From positions 1 through 10,015 of the forward strand of contig JALTRC010000396.1 in the NCBI GenBank assembly GCA_026998145.1: a stretch of DNA of 10,015 nucleotides. The letters are read 5' to 3'. This stretch comes from Gammaproteobacteria bacterium. GTDB taxonomy: Bacteria > Pseudomonadota > Gammaproteobacteria > SZUA-229. The notes beneath the pieces were generated by a model. That model was not told the origin of the DNA, made no database searches, and saw only the letters and a program-made list of their open reading frames with translations. Below are positions 1 through 6,553 of this stretch, piece by piece; within the stretch, counting starts at the first letter, position 1, and every line of letters starts with the position of its first letter. Made by a program: the position numbers and the translations under genes.

Positions 1-1
1 C

Positions 2-1420
2 CGTAAAACCAAAATACAGGCGCCGGATATCGAGGCGGCGGTAACGGATATTCCGCAGACTTTATTACGCGCCGAGCTGCCACCTCTGCCGGAGGTTTCC
101 GAATTGCAGGCGGTGCGTCATTACACCTCCTTGTCGCAAAAGAATTTTTCCATCGACACCCATTTTTACCCGCTGGGTTCCTGCACCATGAAGTACAACC
201 CCCGGGTGTGTAACTCACTGGCCATGTTGCCGGGATTTTTAAACCGCCATCCCCTGGCGCCGGAAAAGTATTCCCAGGGTTTTATGGCCTGCATGTATGA
301 ATTGCAGGAAATGCTCTGTGATGTCACCGGCATGGCCGGTTTTTCCCTAACCCCCATGGCCGGTGCCCAGGGTGAGTTTGCCGGTGTGGCCATGATTCGC
401 GCCTATCACGATGCCCGTGGCGATACCGAGCGTAAGGAGATTCTGGTGCCGGACGCGGCCCACGGCACCAATCCGGCCACGGCAACCATGTGTGGCTATA
501 GTGTAAAAGAAATCCCCACACTGGATAACGGGGATGTAGACGTGGATGCTCTGCGGGAAGCGGTAGGCCCGCAAACAGCCGGCCTGATGCTCACCAATCC
601 CTCAACCCTGGGCGTGTTCGAGCGCAATATCGAAGCCATTGCCAAACTGATACACGATGCGGGCGGCCTGCTGTATTACGATGGCGCCAATCTGAACGCC
701 ATTCTTGGCAAGATTCGTCCCGGTGATATGGGCTTTGATGTGATCCACTCAAATCTTCATAAAACCTTTTCCACCCCACATGGGGGCGGCGGCCCCGGTT
801 CCGGCGCCATTGGTGTGGCCGAGCGTTTAAAGCCCTATCTGCCCCTGCCGATAGTCACCAGAGACGGTGATACTTATCGCTGGCTGACGGAAGAGGAACG
901 CCCCGAAAGCATCGGGCGTCTGTCGGCCTTTATGGGAAATGCAGGTGTGCTGATTCGCGCCTATGTGTATATGCGCCTGCTGGGCCATGAAGGCATGGTG
1001 CGGGTGGCGGAATTTGCTACGCTGAATGCCAACTATATGATGGCTGAGCTGAAAAAGCGGGGCTTTGAGGCGGCTATCCCTGATCGCCATGCTTCCCATG
1101 AATTTATTATCACCCTGAAAAAACAGGCCAAAGAATTAAAAGTCACCGCCATGGATTTTGCCAAGCGGCTGCTGGATCTGGGTTATCACGCACCCACCAC
1201 CTACTTCCCGCTGCTGGTGCCTGAATGTTTGCTGATTGAGCCAACCGAGTCAGAAGCCAGGGATGCCCTGGATGGCTTTGTGGAAGCACTGGTGCAAATT
1301 CAGCGGGAGGCGGAAGAAAATCCTGAGATGCTGCATAATGCACCCTACACCATGCCGGTAAATCGTCTGGATGAAGTTCGTGCGGCAAGGCAACTGGACT
1401 TATCCTGGAAGGCAGAATAG
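2..1420 (+). CDS. gcvPB: Glycine dehydrogenase (decarboxylating) subunit 2, 5'-partial
   Basis: This is the P2 subunit of the two-subunit glycine decarboxylase (P-protein). With GcvPA it decarboxylates glycine using pyridoxal phosphate and passes the aminomethyl group to the lipoyl H-protein, in the cytosol. The frame is open to the left edge, and the sequence before the first possible start (TTG at 104) already matches the family N-terminus. The gene therefore begins outside the window, probably only about 10-20 codons upstream; 472 residues are visible. Family landmarks are the N-terminal LSQKNFSIDTHFYPLGSCTM stretch, the AHGTNPA segment and the PLP-lysine motif HKTFSTPHGGGGPG, whose lysine is the AAA at 761-763. 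A gcvPA gene is expected just upstream. The stop codon (1418-1420) overlaps the dgkA start by one base, so the two are probably cotranscribed. The assignment is very secure. Confidence 0.96.
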   Translation, partial: RKTKIQAPDIEAAVTDIPQTLLRAELPPLPEVSELQAVRHYTSLSQKNFSIDTHFYPLGSCTMKYNPRVCNSLAMLPGFLNRHPLAPEKYSQGFMACMYELQEMLCDVTGMAGFSLTPMAGAQGEFAGVAMIRAYHDARGDTERKEILVPDAAHGTNPATATMCGYSVKEIPTLDNGDVDVDALREAVGPQTAGLMLTNPSTLGVFERNIEAIAKLIHDAGGLLYYDGANLNAILGKIRPGDMGFDVIHSNLHKTFSTPHGGGGPGSGAIGVAERLKPYLPLPIVTRDGDTYRWLTEEERPESIGRLSAFMGNAGVLIRAYVYMRLLGHEGMVRVAEFATLNANYMMAELKKRGFEAAIPDRHASHEFIITLKKQAKELKVTAMDFAKRLLDLGYHAPTTYFPLLVPECLLIEPTESEARDALDGFVEALVQIQREAEENPEMLHNAPYTMPVNRLDEVRAARQLDLSWKAE

Positions 1421-1782
1421 TGGCATACAGTGGCAATAAAGGTTTAACGCGGATTATCAAGGCAGGGCAGTATTCCTGGCAGGGCATCCGCGCCGCCTAC
1501 CGGCACGAAGAAGCCTTCCGGCAGGAAAGCTGGCTGGCCATTGTGCTGATTCCGCTGGCTTTTTATATGGCGCAAAGTGGTATTGAGCTGGCTCTGTTGA
1601 TTGGCAGTGTCATACTGGTGCTGATTGTTGAGATTTTAAACTCGGCTATTGAGGCAGTGGTGGATCGCATTGGACTGGAGCATCATGAGCTGTGCGGTCG
1701 CGCCAAGGATATGGGCTCGGCGGCAGTGTTGTTTGCGCTGTTGAATGTGGTGGTTGTTTGGGGGGCGGTTCTTTACTATTAG
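1420..1782 (+). CDS. dgkA: Diacylglycerol kinase, inner membrane
   Basis: DgkA phosphorylates diacylglycerol to phosphatidate with ATP at the inner membrane, recycling diacylglycerol left over from periplasmic glucan or LPS modification. At 120 aa it has the family's usual length and follows E. coli DgkA closely. It has an N-terminal amphipathic part (residues 10-35, ending RHEEAFRQES) and three membrane segments (about 38-55, 57-77 and 100-118). The active-site signature VEILNSAIEAVVDRI includes E71, N74 and E78, and is followed by GRAKDMGSAAVL with K96 and D97. The start is a GTG sharing its G with the gcvPB stop (TAGTG). A GGAAGG ribosome-binding site (about 1407-1412) lies inside the end of gcvPB, so translation is probably coupled. 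Association with a glycine cleavage gene is unusual, and I see no metabolic reason for it beyond operon position. Confidence 0.96.
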   Translation: MAYSGNKGLTRIIKAGQYSWQGIRAAYRHEEAFRQESWLAIVLIPLAFYMAQSGIELALLIGSVILVLIVEILNSAIEAVVDRIGLEHHELCGRAKDMGSAAVLFALLNVVVVWGAVLYY

Positions 1783-1818
1783 TTACAAGTTTTAACAAGC
1801 CACTAAAAAGGATCAAAA

Positions 1819-2394
1819 ATGAAAACAAAATATCGACTGATTTTTTTCCTGTTTTTCAGCCTGAGTCTCTCTGCCCAGGCCAGAGAAATTGCCGATGTCA
1901 CTATCCCCCAAACTATCAGCATCCCCGGTGTTGAACAATCATTAAGCCTCAATGGTGCCGGCATTCGTTATAAGTTCTTTTTTAAAATTTATATTGCCGC
2001 ATTGTATGTCACACAGCCTTCCCATAAAGCCGATGACATTATTAATAGCAAGGCCCCCAAACGCATGTTGATGCATTTTTTATATGATGAAGTGCCGCTG
2101 GAAAAACTGGTGGATGGCTGGAATGAAGGTTTTGAAGACAATCTTTCTGAAGCGGAACAAAAGTCACTGGCAGCAGATATCAAAGGCTTTAATCAGATGT
2201 TTGAAAGCCTTAAGGCAGGGGATGTGGTTGAGCTGGATTATTTGCCCGGCAAGGGGACTCGCGTCACCATCAGGGGAGTGGAAAAAGGTGTAATTAAAGG
2301 TGCAGAATTTAACCGGGCATTATTAAAAATCTGGCTGGGTGATGAGCCGGTAACAGAAGAATTAAAAGAAGCCCTGTTAGGTGAGGATGATTAA
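1819..2394 (+). CDS. Secreted chalcone-isomerase-like protein
   Basis: The protein has 191 residues. A clear Sec signal peptide (residues 1-21, basic start, phenylalanine/leucine-rich core, cleavage after AQA) indicates a periplasmic location. The mature part starts with the bacterial chalcone-isomerase-like pattern: a beta-strand, GVEQSLSLNGAGIRYKFFFK, then IYIAALYV. A helical region follows (LEKLVDGWNEGFEDNLSE) and later GTRVTIRGVEKGVIKGAEFNRALLKIWLG. This fits the Chalcone_3-type domain found in many proteobacteria. These proteins are not thought to make flavonoids; related plant proteins bind fatty acids, so lipid binding is a reasonable but unproven guess. The start is supported by AGGA at 1809-1812, six bases before the ATG. 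It lies 36 bases after dgkA with no terminator between, so it may share that transcript. Composition is more AT-rich than gcvPB. Confidence 0.8.
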   Translation: MKTKYRLIFFLFFSLSLSAQAREIADVTIPQTISIPGVEQSLSLNGAGIRYKFFFKIYIAALYVTQPSHKADDIINSKAPKRMLMHFLYDEVPLEKLVDGWNEGFEDNLSEAEQKSLAADIKGFNQMFESLKAGDVVELDYLPGKGTRVTIRGVEKGVIKGAEFNRALLKIWLGDEPVTEELKEALLGEDD

Positions 2395-2400
2395 GCATTT

Positions 2401-2475
2401 GTAGGGTGGAACAAGCATAGCGGTTCCACCTTCAGTGTAAATTTTGGTGGAACCGCTATGCTTGTTCCACCCTAC
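2401..2475. repeat. Perfect 30-bp inverted repeat; paired REP-like units (BIME-like)
   Basis: Bases 2401-2430 and 2446-2475 are exact reverse complements, separated by a 15-base AT-rich loop. Each arm is itself a small REP-like unit. It has an outer GTAG tetranucleotide (2401-2404, mirrored as CTAC at 2472-2475), then an 8-bp stem GGTGGAAC/GTTCCACC (2405-2412 with 2423-2430) around a 10-base loop. A GTAG head at the foot of a hairpin is the hallmark of REP sequences mobilised by RAYT (IS200-like REP-associated tyrosine) transposases, and two inverted units make a BIME. The element starts six bases after the chalcone-like gene and ends three bases before the stop of the convergent gene. It could therefore also end transcription in both directions. 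No transposase is present in this window. Confidence 0.8.
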
Positions 2476-2478
2476 TGT

Positions 2479-3033
2479 CTATCCAGTAGCCGCCATCATT
2501 AAAGCCATTTGCACGGCCTCTTCATCCTCATAAATAGCGCTAAGCAGCTGGCTAACCGGCTCGCTAATATCACTTATGGATTTCACCCCCTCCAGCTGTT
2601 GCAGATAGGTATATAAATTCTGCGCACAGCAATCAGCGGCTGACATTTCGGCTTCCCTTTCACGCTGGCTTATATCCAGGCAGCCTTCCAGTGCCAGCTG
2701 GGCCATGTGTTCCGCATTCAGTTCAATTTCACTCATATTATCGATTGTCTGATTCTGCTGCTCGGAGGGAATTAGAATAATATGCTGCTTCATCATCTGA
2801 CGGGCATCACGTAATGGTTTTAAAATGGTTTGCCAGGGGGCGGTGGTGGTTTGCAGGATTTGTATATCTTCGCCGGAGAGGCGGTGCTTCTGTTCACTGA
2901 CCCAGCAGCAGTAAAGCAGGATATTGACGTCAGCATCATACTGATTCTGTAATTCCAGACAGCTGCCTTCAACCTCCGGTATCTGGTAAATCTGTGTTGC
3001 GTAGTTCCATAGTTGGCTATCGGGGAATTTCAT
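2479..3033 (-). CDS. TIGR02444 family protein (DUF2390), function unknown
   Basis: This is a 184-residue protein without signal peptide or membrane segment, so probably cytosolic. I recognise the family from the N-terminal part: LWNYATQIYQIPEVEGSCLELQNQ followed within a few residues by DADVNILLYCCWVS (residues 34-46). Here a short helical protein begins with a tryptophan-containing helix and a conserved cysteine/aspartate-rich stretch. The family occurs widely in gammaproteobacteria, has no assigned function and is not known to be an enzyme. The C-terminal half (110-184) is predicted helical and acidic, ending in an alanine/methionine-rich tail. No good Shine-Dalgarno sequence precedes the ATG at 3033. 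It lies 52 bases downstream of the FrnE-like gene on the same strand, so cotranscription is possible. Its 3' end almost touches the REP-like repeat. Confidence 0.8.
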   Translation of the reverse strand: MKFPDSQLWNYATQIYQIPEVEGSCLELQNQYDADVNILLYCCWVSEQKHRLSGEDIQILQTTTAPWQTILKPLRDARQMMKQHIILIPSEQQNQTIDNMSEIELNAEHMAQLALEGCLDISQREREAEMSAADCCAQNLYTYLQQLEGVKSISDISEPVSQLLSAIYEDEEAVQMALMMAATG

Positions 3034-3085
3034 AAATACAGGCAGGTTTTAAGTTAACAATGCACCAAGCCTAGTTGAAAAGCTT

Positions 3086-3736
3086 TTAGTTTTCACCTCT
3101 GTTTTGCAGGTATTTTTCGGCTGCCTGATGAAGGGCATTTCTGTCCAGTGCACCACTTAACATTTCTGTGCCAAATATATAGCTGGGCACGCTACGGGCC
3201 TGTATGGCACCGGCATATTGTAAATAGGTGAGTAGCGGGGCGGGTACGCTATTGGCCGGGCCGTGGCTGTGGGGATCGGACCAGGCCTGCTCAATAATAT
3301 CGCCGGGAATGTCGCATTCCCGGGCAATATCCCGTAATACGTTTTCATCGCCAATATTCAGGCCGTCAATAAAAAAGGCTTCAAACAGGCGATTGTGCAG
3401 GGGGTAGAATTTATCGGCTCCCAGGGATTTGCTGGCTTCGGCCAGTAGCAGGGCCTTGCGGGAATTGGTGGTTGTGGTCTGGGGTGAGAACTTGATGCCT
3501 TCTTCATCGGCCAGCCGTTGCAGGTTTGTCATCAGCTGATCCCAGTGGGCCTCGCTGTAATTAAACATTTTTACCGACTGACCTTCTGCCGGCGTTTCTG
3601 GGTGGATTTCCACAAAGCACCAGTTAATTTTTAAATCATAGTATTCCCGCAGCGATTCCAGCCGCCGGTGGCCGATAAAGCAGAAAGGGCAGATATAGTC
3701 ACTGATAACGGACACTTTAACTTCAGGTTTACGCAT
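3086..3736 (-). CDS. DsbA family oxidoreductase, FrnE-type
   Basis: This 216-aa protein belongs to the thioredoxin-fold DsbA family, FrnE-like branch, and probably carries out thiol-disulfide exchange or isomerisation. An N-terminal strand (EVKVSVISDY) leads into the active-site motif CPFC (C16 and C19). A helical insertion domain follows (about 60-160), then the cis-proline segment ARSVPSYIFG (P184). There is no signal peptide, so unlike classical DsbA it should act in the cytosol, as expected for FrnE relatives, which are linked to oxidative-stress protection in some bacteria. An AAGGAGA ribosome-binding site (3745-3751) sits eight bases before the ATG and fixes the start. The gene diverges from a small secreted protein gene and precedes the TIGR02444 gene on the same strand. 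Family assignment is secure; the substrate is unknown. Confidence 0.9.
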   Translation of the reverse strand: MRKPEVKVSVISDYICPFCFIGHRRLESLREYYDLKINWCFVEIHPETPAEGQSVKMFNYSEAHWDQLMTNLQRLADEEGIKFSPQTTTTNSRKALLLAEASKSLGADKFYPLHNRLFEAFFIDGLNIGDENVLRDIARECDIPGDIIEQAWSDPHSHGPANSVPAPLLTYLQYAGAIQARSVPSYIFGTEMLSGALDRNALHQAAEKYLQNRGEN

Positions 3737-3829
3737 AATCCCGGTCTCCTTTTTAATCAGACAATAGTCTTATTTATTCATCTGTGCAAATATGGCCGTA
3801 GCTGGTCTATTATTGGTGCACCTGTTTTG

Positions 3830-3835
3830 AAGGAT
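3830..3835 (+). promoter_or_regulatory. Ribosome-binding site deciding the start at 3842
   Basis: AAGGAT lies six bases before the ATG at 3842. It supports this start over upstream in-frame ones, which would overlap the divergent gene and put residues in front of the signal peptide. Confidence 0.65.
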
Positions 3836-3841
3836 GAATGT

Positions 3842-4255
3842 ATGCGATCTGTATTAGTCACAATATTATGTCTGTTAGCTTTTAATGTGCAGGCGCGGGA
3901 TTTTGAAGATGCCTATGCGACCTATGGTGCCGGTGCCAGAAGCTGTAGCGAATATACCCAGGCGGTCAAGGCCGGGGGAAGCCGGCAGGATTTTTTTCTG
4001 GATTTTGTGATTGGTTATTTTTCAGCCTTTAATGTGATTATGCCGGAGACCTACGATATTCTGGGTGATATGGATTTCCCCAAGGTGCAGGAATGGCTGG
4101 ACGAGCGTTGCAGGAAATTCCCCAGAGAGCTGTTTGTGAATTCGGTGGCAAAAATGACCACTATTTTATATCCCACTCGATATAAAAGTGGTTTGAAAAA
4201 GCCGCCTAAGCCACCGACACGTAGCTTAAGGGATGTCTCAAAAAATCTAAAATAA
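3842..4255 (+). CDS. Small secreted two-cysteine protein, unknown function
   Basis: I chose the ATG at 3842, giving 137 aa. AAGGAT (3830-3835) is placed six bases before it, and the protein then starts with a signal peptide (residues 1-18, cleavage after VQA). The open frame extends upstream to 3668, but that would overlap the divergent FrnE-like gene and bury the signal peptide. The mature protein has only two cysteines, C35 in GAGARSCSEY and C90 in WLDERCRKFP, likely forming a disulfide. Between them is a helix with FVIGYFSAFN. The layout Cys-helix-GY-(S/N)-WLD-x-x-C-x-x-x-P recalls small periplasmic HdeA/Rap1a-like proteins, but this is only a resemblance. The C-terminus (114-137) is a basic, proline-rich tail. 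It overlaps the end of the convergent TauE-type gene by nine bases. Confidence 0.75.
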   Translation: MRSVLVTILCLLAFNVQARDFEDAYATYGAGARSCSEYTQAVKAGGSRQDFFLDFVIGYFSAFNVIMPETYDILGDMDFPKVQEWLDERCRKFPRELFVNSVAKMTTILYPTRYKSGLKKPPKPPTRSLRDVSKNLK

Positions 4256-5038
4256 TAAGCGCAGTCCAATCAGCAATAGCAAAAGCGCAAAAATTCTTTT
4301 TAGTTGTAACACCGGCAGTCTGTGTGCCAGACGTGCCCCCAGTGGCGCAAACAGCATACTGCTGATAATAATTCCCAGCAGCGCCGGCAGGTAAATATAA
4401 CCGGCCGCAGCCGGGATTTGAGCCGACCAGCCATTTACCAGATAAGACAAACTGCCGGCTATTGCAATCGGCAGGCCACAGGCCGCAGAAGTGGCAATGG
4501 CCCGGTGAATACTCTGCCCCTGCCAGAGTAAAAAAGGTACTGTCATGGTGCCGCCGCCAATGCCCACAATTGCCGAGATGGCGCCGATAATACTGCCTCC
4601 CAGAGTTTGTTCGGCTATGCCCGCTGAGGTTTTATGACTGTGTATCTGATAGCCGGATAACATATAAAGCCCCACGCTGATTTCAAACAGAGCAAAAACC
4701 GGCCTTAAAAAATCACTGCTCAGTTGAGACGCCAGCCAGCCGCCCAGATAGCTGCCCAGCAATATGCCCGGTGTCAGTTGCCTGAAGGCCTGCCAGACAA
4801 TGGCCTTATGTTGCTGATGGGCATACACCGATGAAAGGGAAGTAAAAACAATACTGGCTAAAGAAGTGCCCAGTGCCAGGTGCATTAGCTGTTCAGCTGG
4901 CAGTGACTGGCTACTGAAAATAGCCAGCAGAGCCGGCACAATAATCAGGCCGCCACCCACGCCCAGCAGGCCGGCCAGCAGGCCAGCCACTGCGCCCAGC
5001 AACAGATACAGCGGCAGGCCCTGTAGCAGTTCAGGCAT
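4247..5038 (-). CDS. TauE/SafE family anion (sulfite) exporter-like membrane protein
   Basis: This 263-aa polytopic membrane protein has about eight hydrophobic segments. It shows the internal duplication typical of the TauE/SafE family (formerly DUF81). Each half opens with a glycine-rich signature: GLLGVGGGLIIVPALL (residues 23-38) and AIVGIGGGTMTVPFLL (156-171). Members export or import small anions such as sulfite, sulfoacetate or other organosulfur compounds across the inner membrane; the substrate cannot be read from sequence. The ATG shares its A with the stop codon of rhlB (TAATG, minus strand), and no separate Shine-Dalgarno sequence is visible. Translation therefore probably depends on ribosomes finishing rhlB. 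The 3' end overlaps the convergent small secreted gene by nine bases. No sulfur-metabolism gene is nearby to suggest the ligand. Confidence 0.88.
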   Translation of the reverse strand: MPELLQGLPLYLLLGAVAGLLAGLLGVGGGLIIVPALLAIFSSQSLPAEQLMHLALGTSLASIVFTSLSSVYAHQQHKAIVWQAFRQLTPGILLGSYLGGWLASQLSSDFLRPVFALFEISVGLYMLSGYQIHSHKTSAGIAEQTLGGSIIGAISAIVGIGGGTMTVPFLLWQGQSIHRAIATSAACGLPIAIAGSLSYLVNGWSAQIPAAAGYIYLPALLGIIISSMLFAPLGARLAHRLPVLQLKRIFALLLLLIGLRLLF

Positions 5039-6363
5039 TAGTTTGAAGTGGATTTATGTTTTTTGGTGTTTGAATGATGGCCCTGTTTTGAGCCTTGGTG
5101 GCGATGCTTGTGGCCATGGCCAGATTTGTGGGGGCGTTGCCCATTATTGCGTCTTTGTGGCCTGTGTCGCTCGATTCTGGCGGCCGGTTCAGGGGTGATT
5201 AATAACTCACTGCTGACCGGTTGGCTGGGGATGCTGTGCTCAATATAGGCCTCGATGTCCGGCATATAGTGGGCGTAGTCCTCGCAGGCAAAACTGATGG
5301 CAACACCGGATGCTCCGGCACGGGCGGTGCGGCCAATACGGTGTACATAATCTTCAGCCTGCTGGGGCAGGTCATAGTTAAAGACATGGCTGATATGATC
5401 AATGTGCAGGCCGCGGGCTGCCACATCGGTGGCGACCAGTACATTGAATTCACCGTCCTGAAATTTCTTTAGCAGGCTCTGGCGTTTTTTCTGGGGAATA
5501 TCCCCCGATAGCAGCGCCGAAGGATAGCCATTGCCCAGCAGATAGGCATATACATTTTCGGCCACCCGTTTGGTGTTGACGAAAATAATGCTGCGGGCCG
5601 GTTTGAATTTTTTGAATAGCCCCAGCAGCAGAGGAATTTTTTCATTATTGGCCGGGTAGTAAACGCTTTCTTCAATTTTATCCGCCGTGGGCTGCTGCGC
5701 TTCTATTTTAACCGTGTGCGGATTGTTCATATGCTCATAGGCCAGCTCCTGCACCCGCAGGGATAATGTGGCGGAAAACAGCATATTCAGGCGTTTGTCC
5801 GGCGGTGGACAGCGGCGTAGCAAATAGCGAATATCATCAATAAAGCCCAGATCGAACATACGGTCGGCTTCATCCAGCACCAGCGCCTGAATTTCTTTCA
5901 GATTAAACACATGCTGCTTAAAGTAATCAATCAGGCGTCCCGGCGTGGCAATTAAAATATCCACCCCGTCGGCAATTTGCTGGCGCTGTTTCTCATAGGC
6001 AATGCCCCCATAAACCAGGGCCAGCTTCAGGCCGGCATGTTTACCCAGTAATTCTGCATCCTTGTGAATCTGTATGGCCAGTTCTCGGGTGGGGGCAATA
6101 ATTAATGCTCTGGGTTGATTGGGCTTGCGGTGTTCGGAGGCTGGCTGAGTCAGCAGGCGCTGGTAAACGGCAATCAAAAAGGCCATGGTCTTGCCGGTGC
6201 CGGTTTGTGCCTGACCGGCAACATCCTCACCCTGGAGTGAGTAGGGAAGTGTTTCAGCCTGAATCGGTGTGCAGAATTCAAAATTAGCCTGTTTCAATCC
6301 TTGCAGTAATGAATCAGGCAGCTTATATTCGTCGAAACGATGGTCGCTTAAATGTGTGCTCAT
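5038..6363 (-). CDS. rhlB: ATP-dependent DEAD-box RNA helicase RhlB
   Basis: This 441-aa helicase unwinds structured RNA. In E. coli RhlB is part of the RNase E degradosome. Visible motifs in order: Q-motif region with TPIQ (32-35), Walker A AQTGTGKT (52-59), PTRELA (91-96), TPGR (140-143), DEAD (164-167), SAT (197-199), VATDVAARGLHID (310-322) and HRIGRTARAG (341-350). RLNMLFSATLS, GVDILI and HVFNYDLP are very close to E. coli RhlB, and the position opposite trxA and rho confirms the orthologue. After about residue 395 comes an unstructured basic tail rich in histidine, lysine, arginine and glycine, probably for RNA binding. In E. coli the corresponding tail is arginine-rich. The start codon has only a weak ribosome-binding site, and a candidate promoter is at 6417-6446. 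The stop overlaps the start of the transporter gene. Confidence 0.95.
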   Translation of the reverse strand: MSTHLSDHRFDEYKLPDSLLQGLKQANFEFCTPIQAETLPYSLQGEDVAGQAQTGTGKTMAFLIAVYQRLLTQPASEHRKPNQPRALIIAPTRELAIQIHKDAELLGKHAGLKLALVYGGIAYEKQRQQIADGVDILIATPGRLIDYFKQHVFNLKEIQALVLDEADRMFDLGFIDDIRYLLRRCPPPDKRLNMLFSATLSLRVQELAYEHMNNPHTVKIEAQQPTADKIEESVYYPANNEKIPLLLGLFKKFKPARSIIFVNTKRVAENVYAYLLGNGYPSALLSGDIPQKKRQSLLKKFQDGEFNVLVATDVAARGLHIDHISHVFNYDLPQQAEDYVHRIGRTARAGASGVAISFACEDYAHYMPDIEAYIEHSIPSQPVSSELLITPEPAARIERHRPQRRNNGQRPHKSGHGHKHRHQGSKQGHHSNTKKHKSTSN

Positions 6364-6416
6364 AGTGGAGTAGAATAAAACACTATTGATGACTGTACAA
6401 ATGGCGGAAAATCGCT

Positions 6417-6446
6417 AATATATTTAGCAGTAGTTAATCGAGTCAA
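6417..6446 (-). promoter_or_regulatory. Candidate sigma-70 promoter for rhlB
   Basis: On the minus strand TTGACT (6446-6441, five of six consensus bases) is followed after 18 bases by TATATT (6422-6417, five of six). Transcription would start near 6410, about 45 bases before the rhlB ATG. It lies in the rhlB/trxA divergent intergenic region. This is a motif match only. Confidence 0.5.
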
Positions 6447-6541
6447 AAACCAACCATCCTGTTCTTTCGCTCCCTTTATTCAGATTATTAAATACTTAGT
6501 CAATACGAATAACCGGTATGAACAGGCTTATGCTTAAACCT

Positions 6542-6546
6542 GGAGG
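6542..6546 (+). promoter_or_regulatory. Ribosome-binding site deciding the trxA start
   Basis: GGAGG lies seven bases before the GTG at 6554. An upstream in-frame ATG at 6518 would put twelve residues not found in thioredoxins in front of the conserved start, so the GTG is preferred. Confidence 0.85.
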
Positions 6547-6553
6547 CAAAAAC

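Larger units (their letters stand above)
6364..6553. other. Divergent rhlB/trxA intergenic region
   Basis: These 190 AT-rich bases separate the two divergent starts and should hold promoters in both directions. Besides the rhlB promoter candidate and the trxA ribosome-binding site I see no long palindrome or repeat. On the plus strand no convincing -35/-10 pair for trxA was found, although AT-rich stretches around 6484-6496 and 6528-6537 could serve. Confidence 0.5.

Noticed and set aside
104..106. TTG at 104 as the gcvPB start
   Set aside because: The 34 codons before it are open and match the GcvPB N-terminus, so the real start lies left of the window.
3077..3086. AAAAGCTTTT palindrome between the two minus-strand genes
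   Set aside because: A short AT-rich palindrome expected by chance, with no T-tract context for termination on the coding strand.
3785..3813. Promoter for the small secreted gene (TGCAAA, 17 bases, TATTAT)
   Set aside because: The -10 is good but the -35 matches only three of six bases, so I did not list it as a feature.
3668..3841. N-terminal extension of the small secreted protein to 3668
   Set aside because: It overlaps the well-supported divergent FrnE-like gene and would bury a good signal peptide; the ATG at 3842 has its own ribosome-binding site.
3842..3880. Lipoprotein signal at C10 of the small secreted protein
   Set aside because: The residues before the cysteine (TIL) do not fit a lipobox, which needs Gly, Ala or Ser at -1, and a normal Sec cleavage site follows.
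4866..5198. Plus-strand frame opposite the transporter and rhlB
   Set aside because: It lies across the junction of two well-supported minus-strand genes and has a low-complexity, non-protein-like composition.
6518..6553. Thioredoxin start at the ATG 6518
   Set aside because: It adds twelve residues foreign to the family and ignores the GGAGG site placed for the GTG at 6554.
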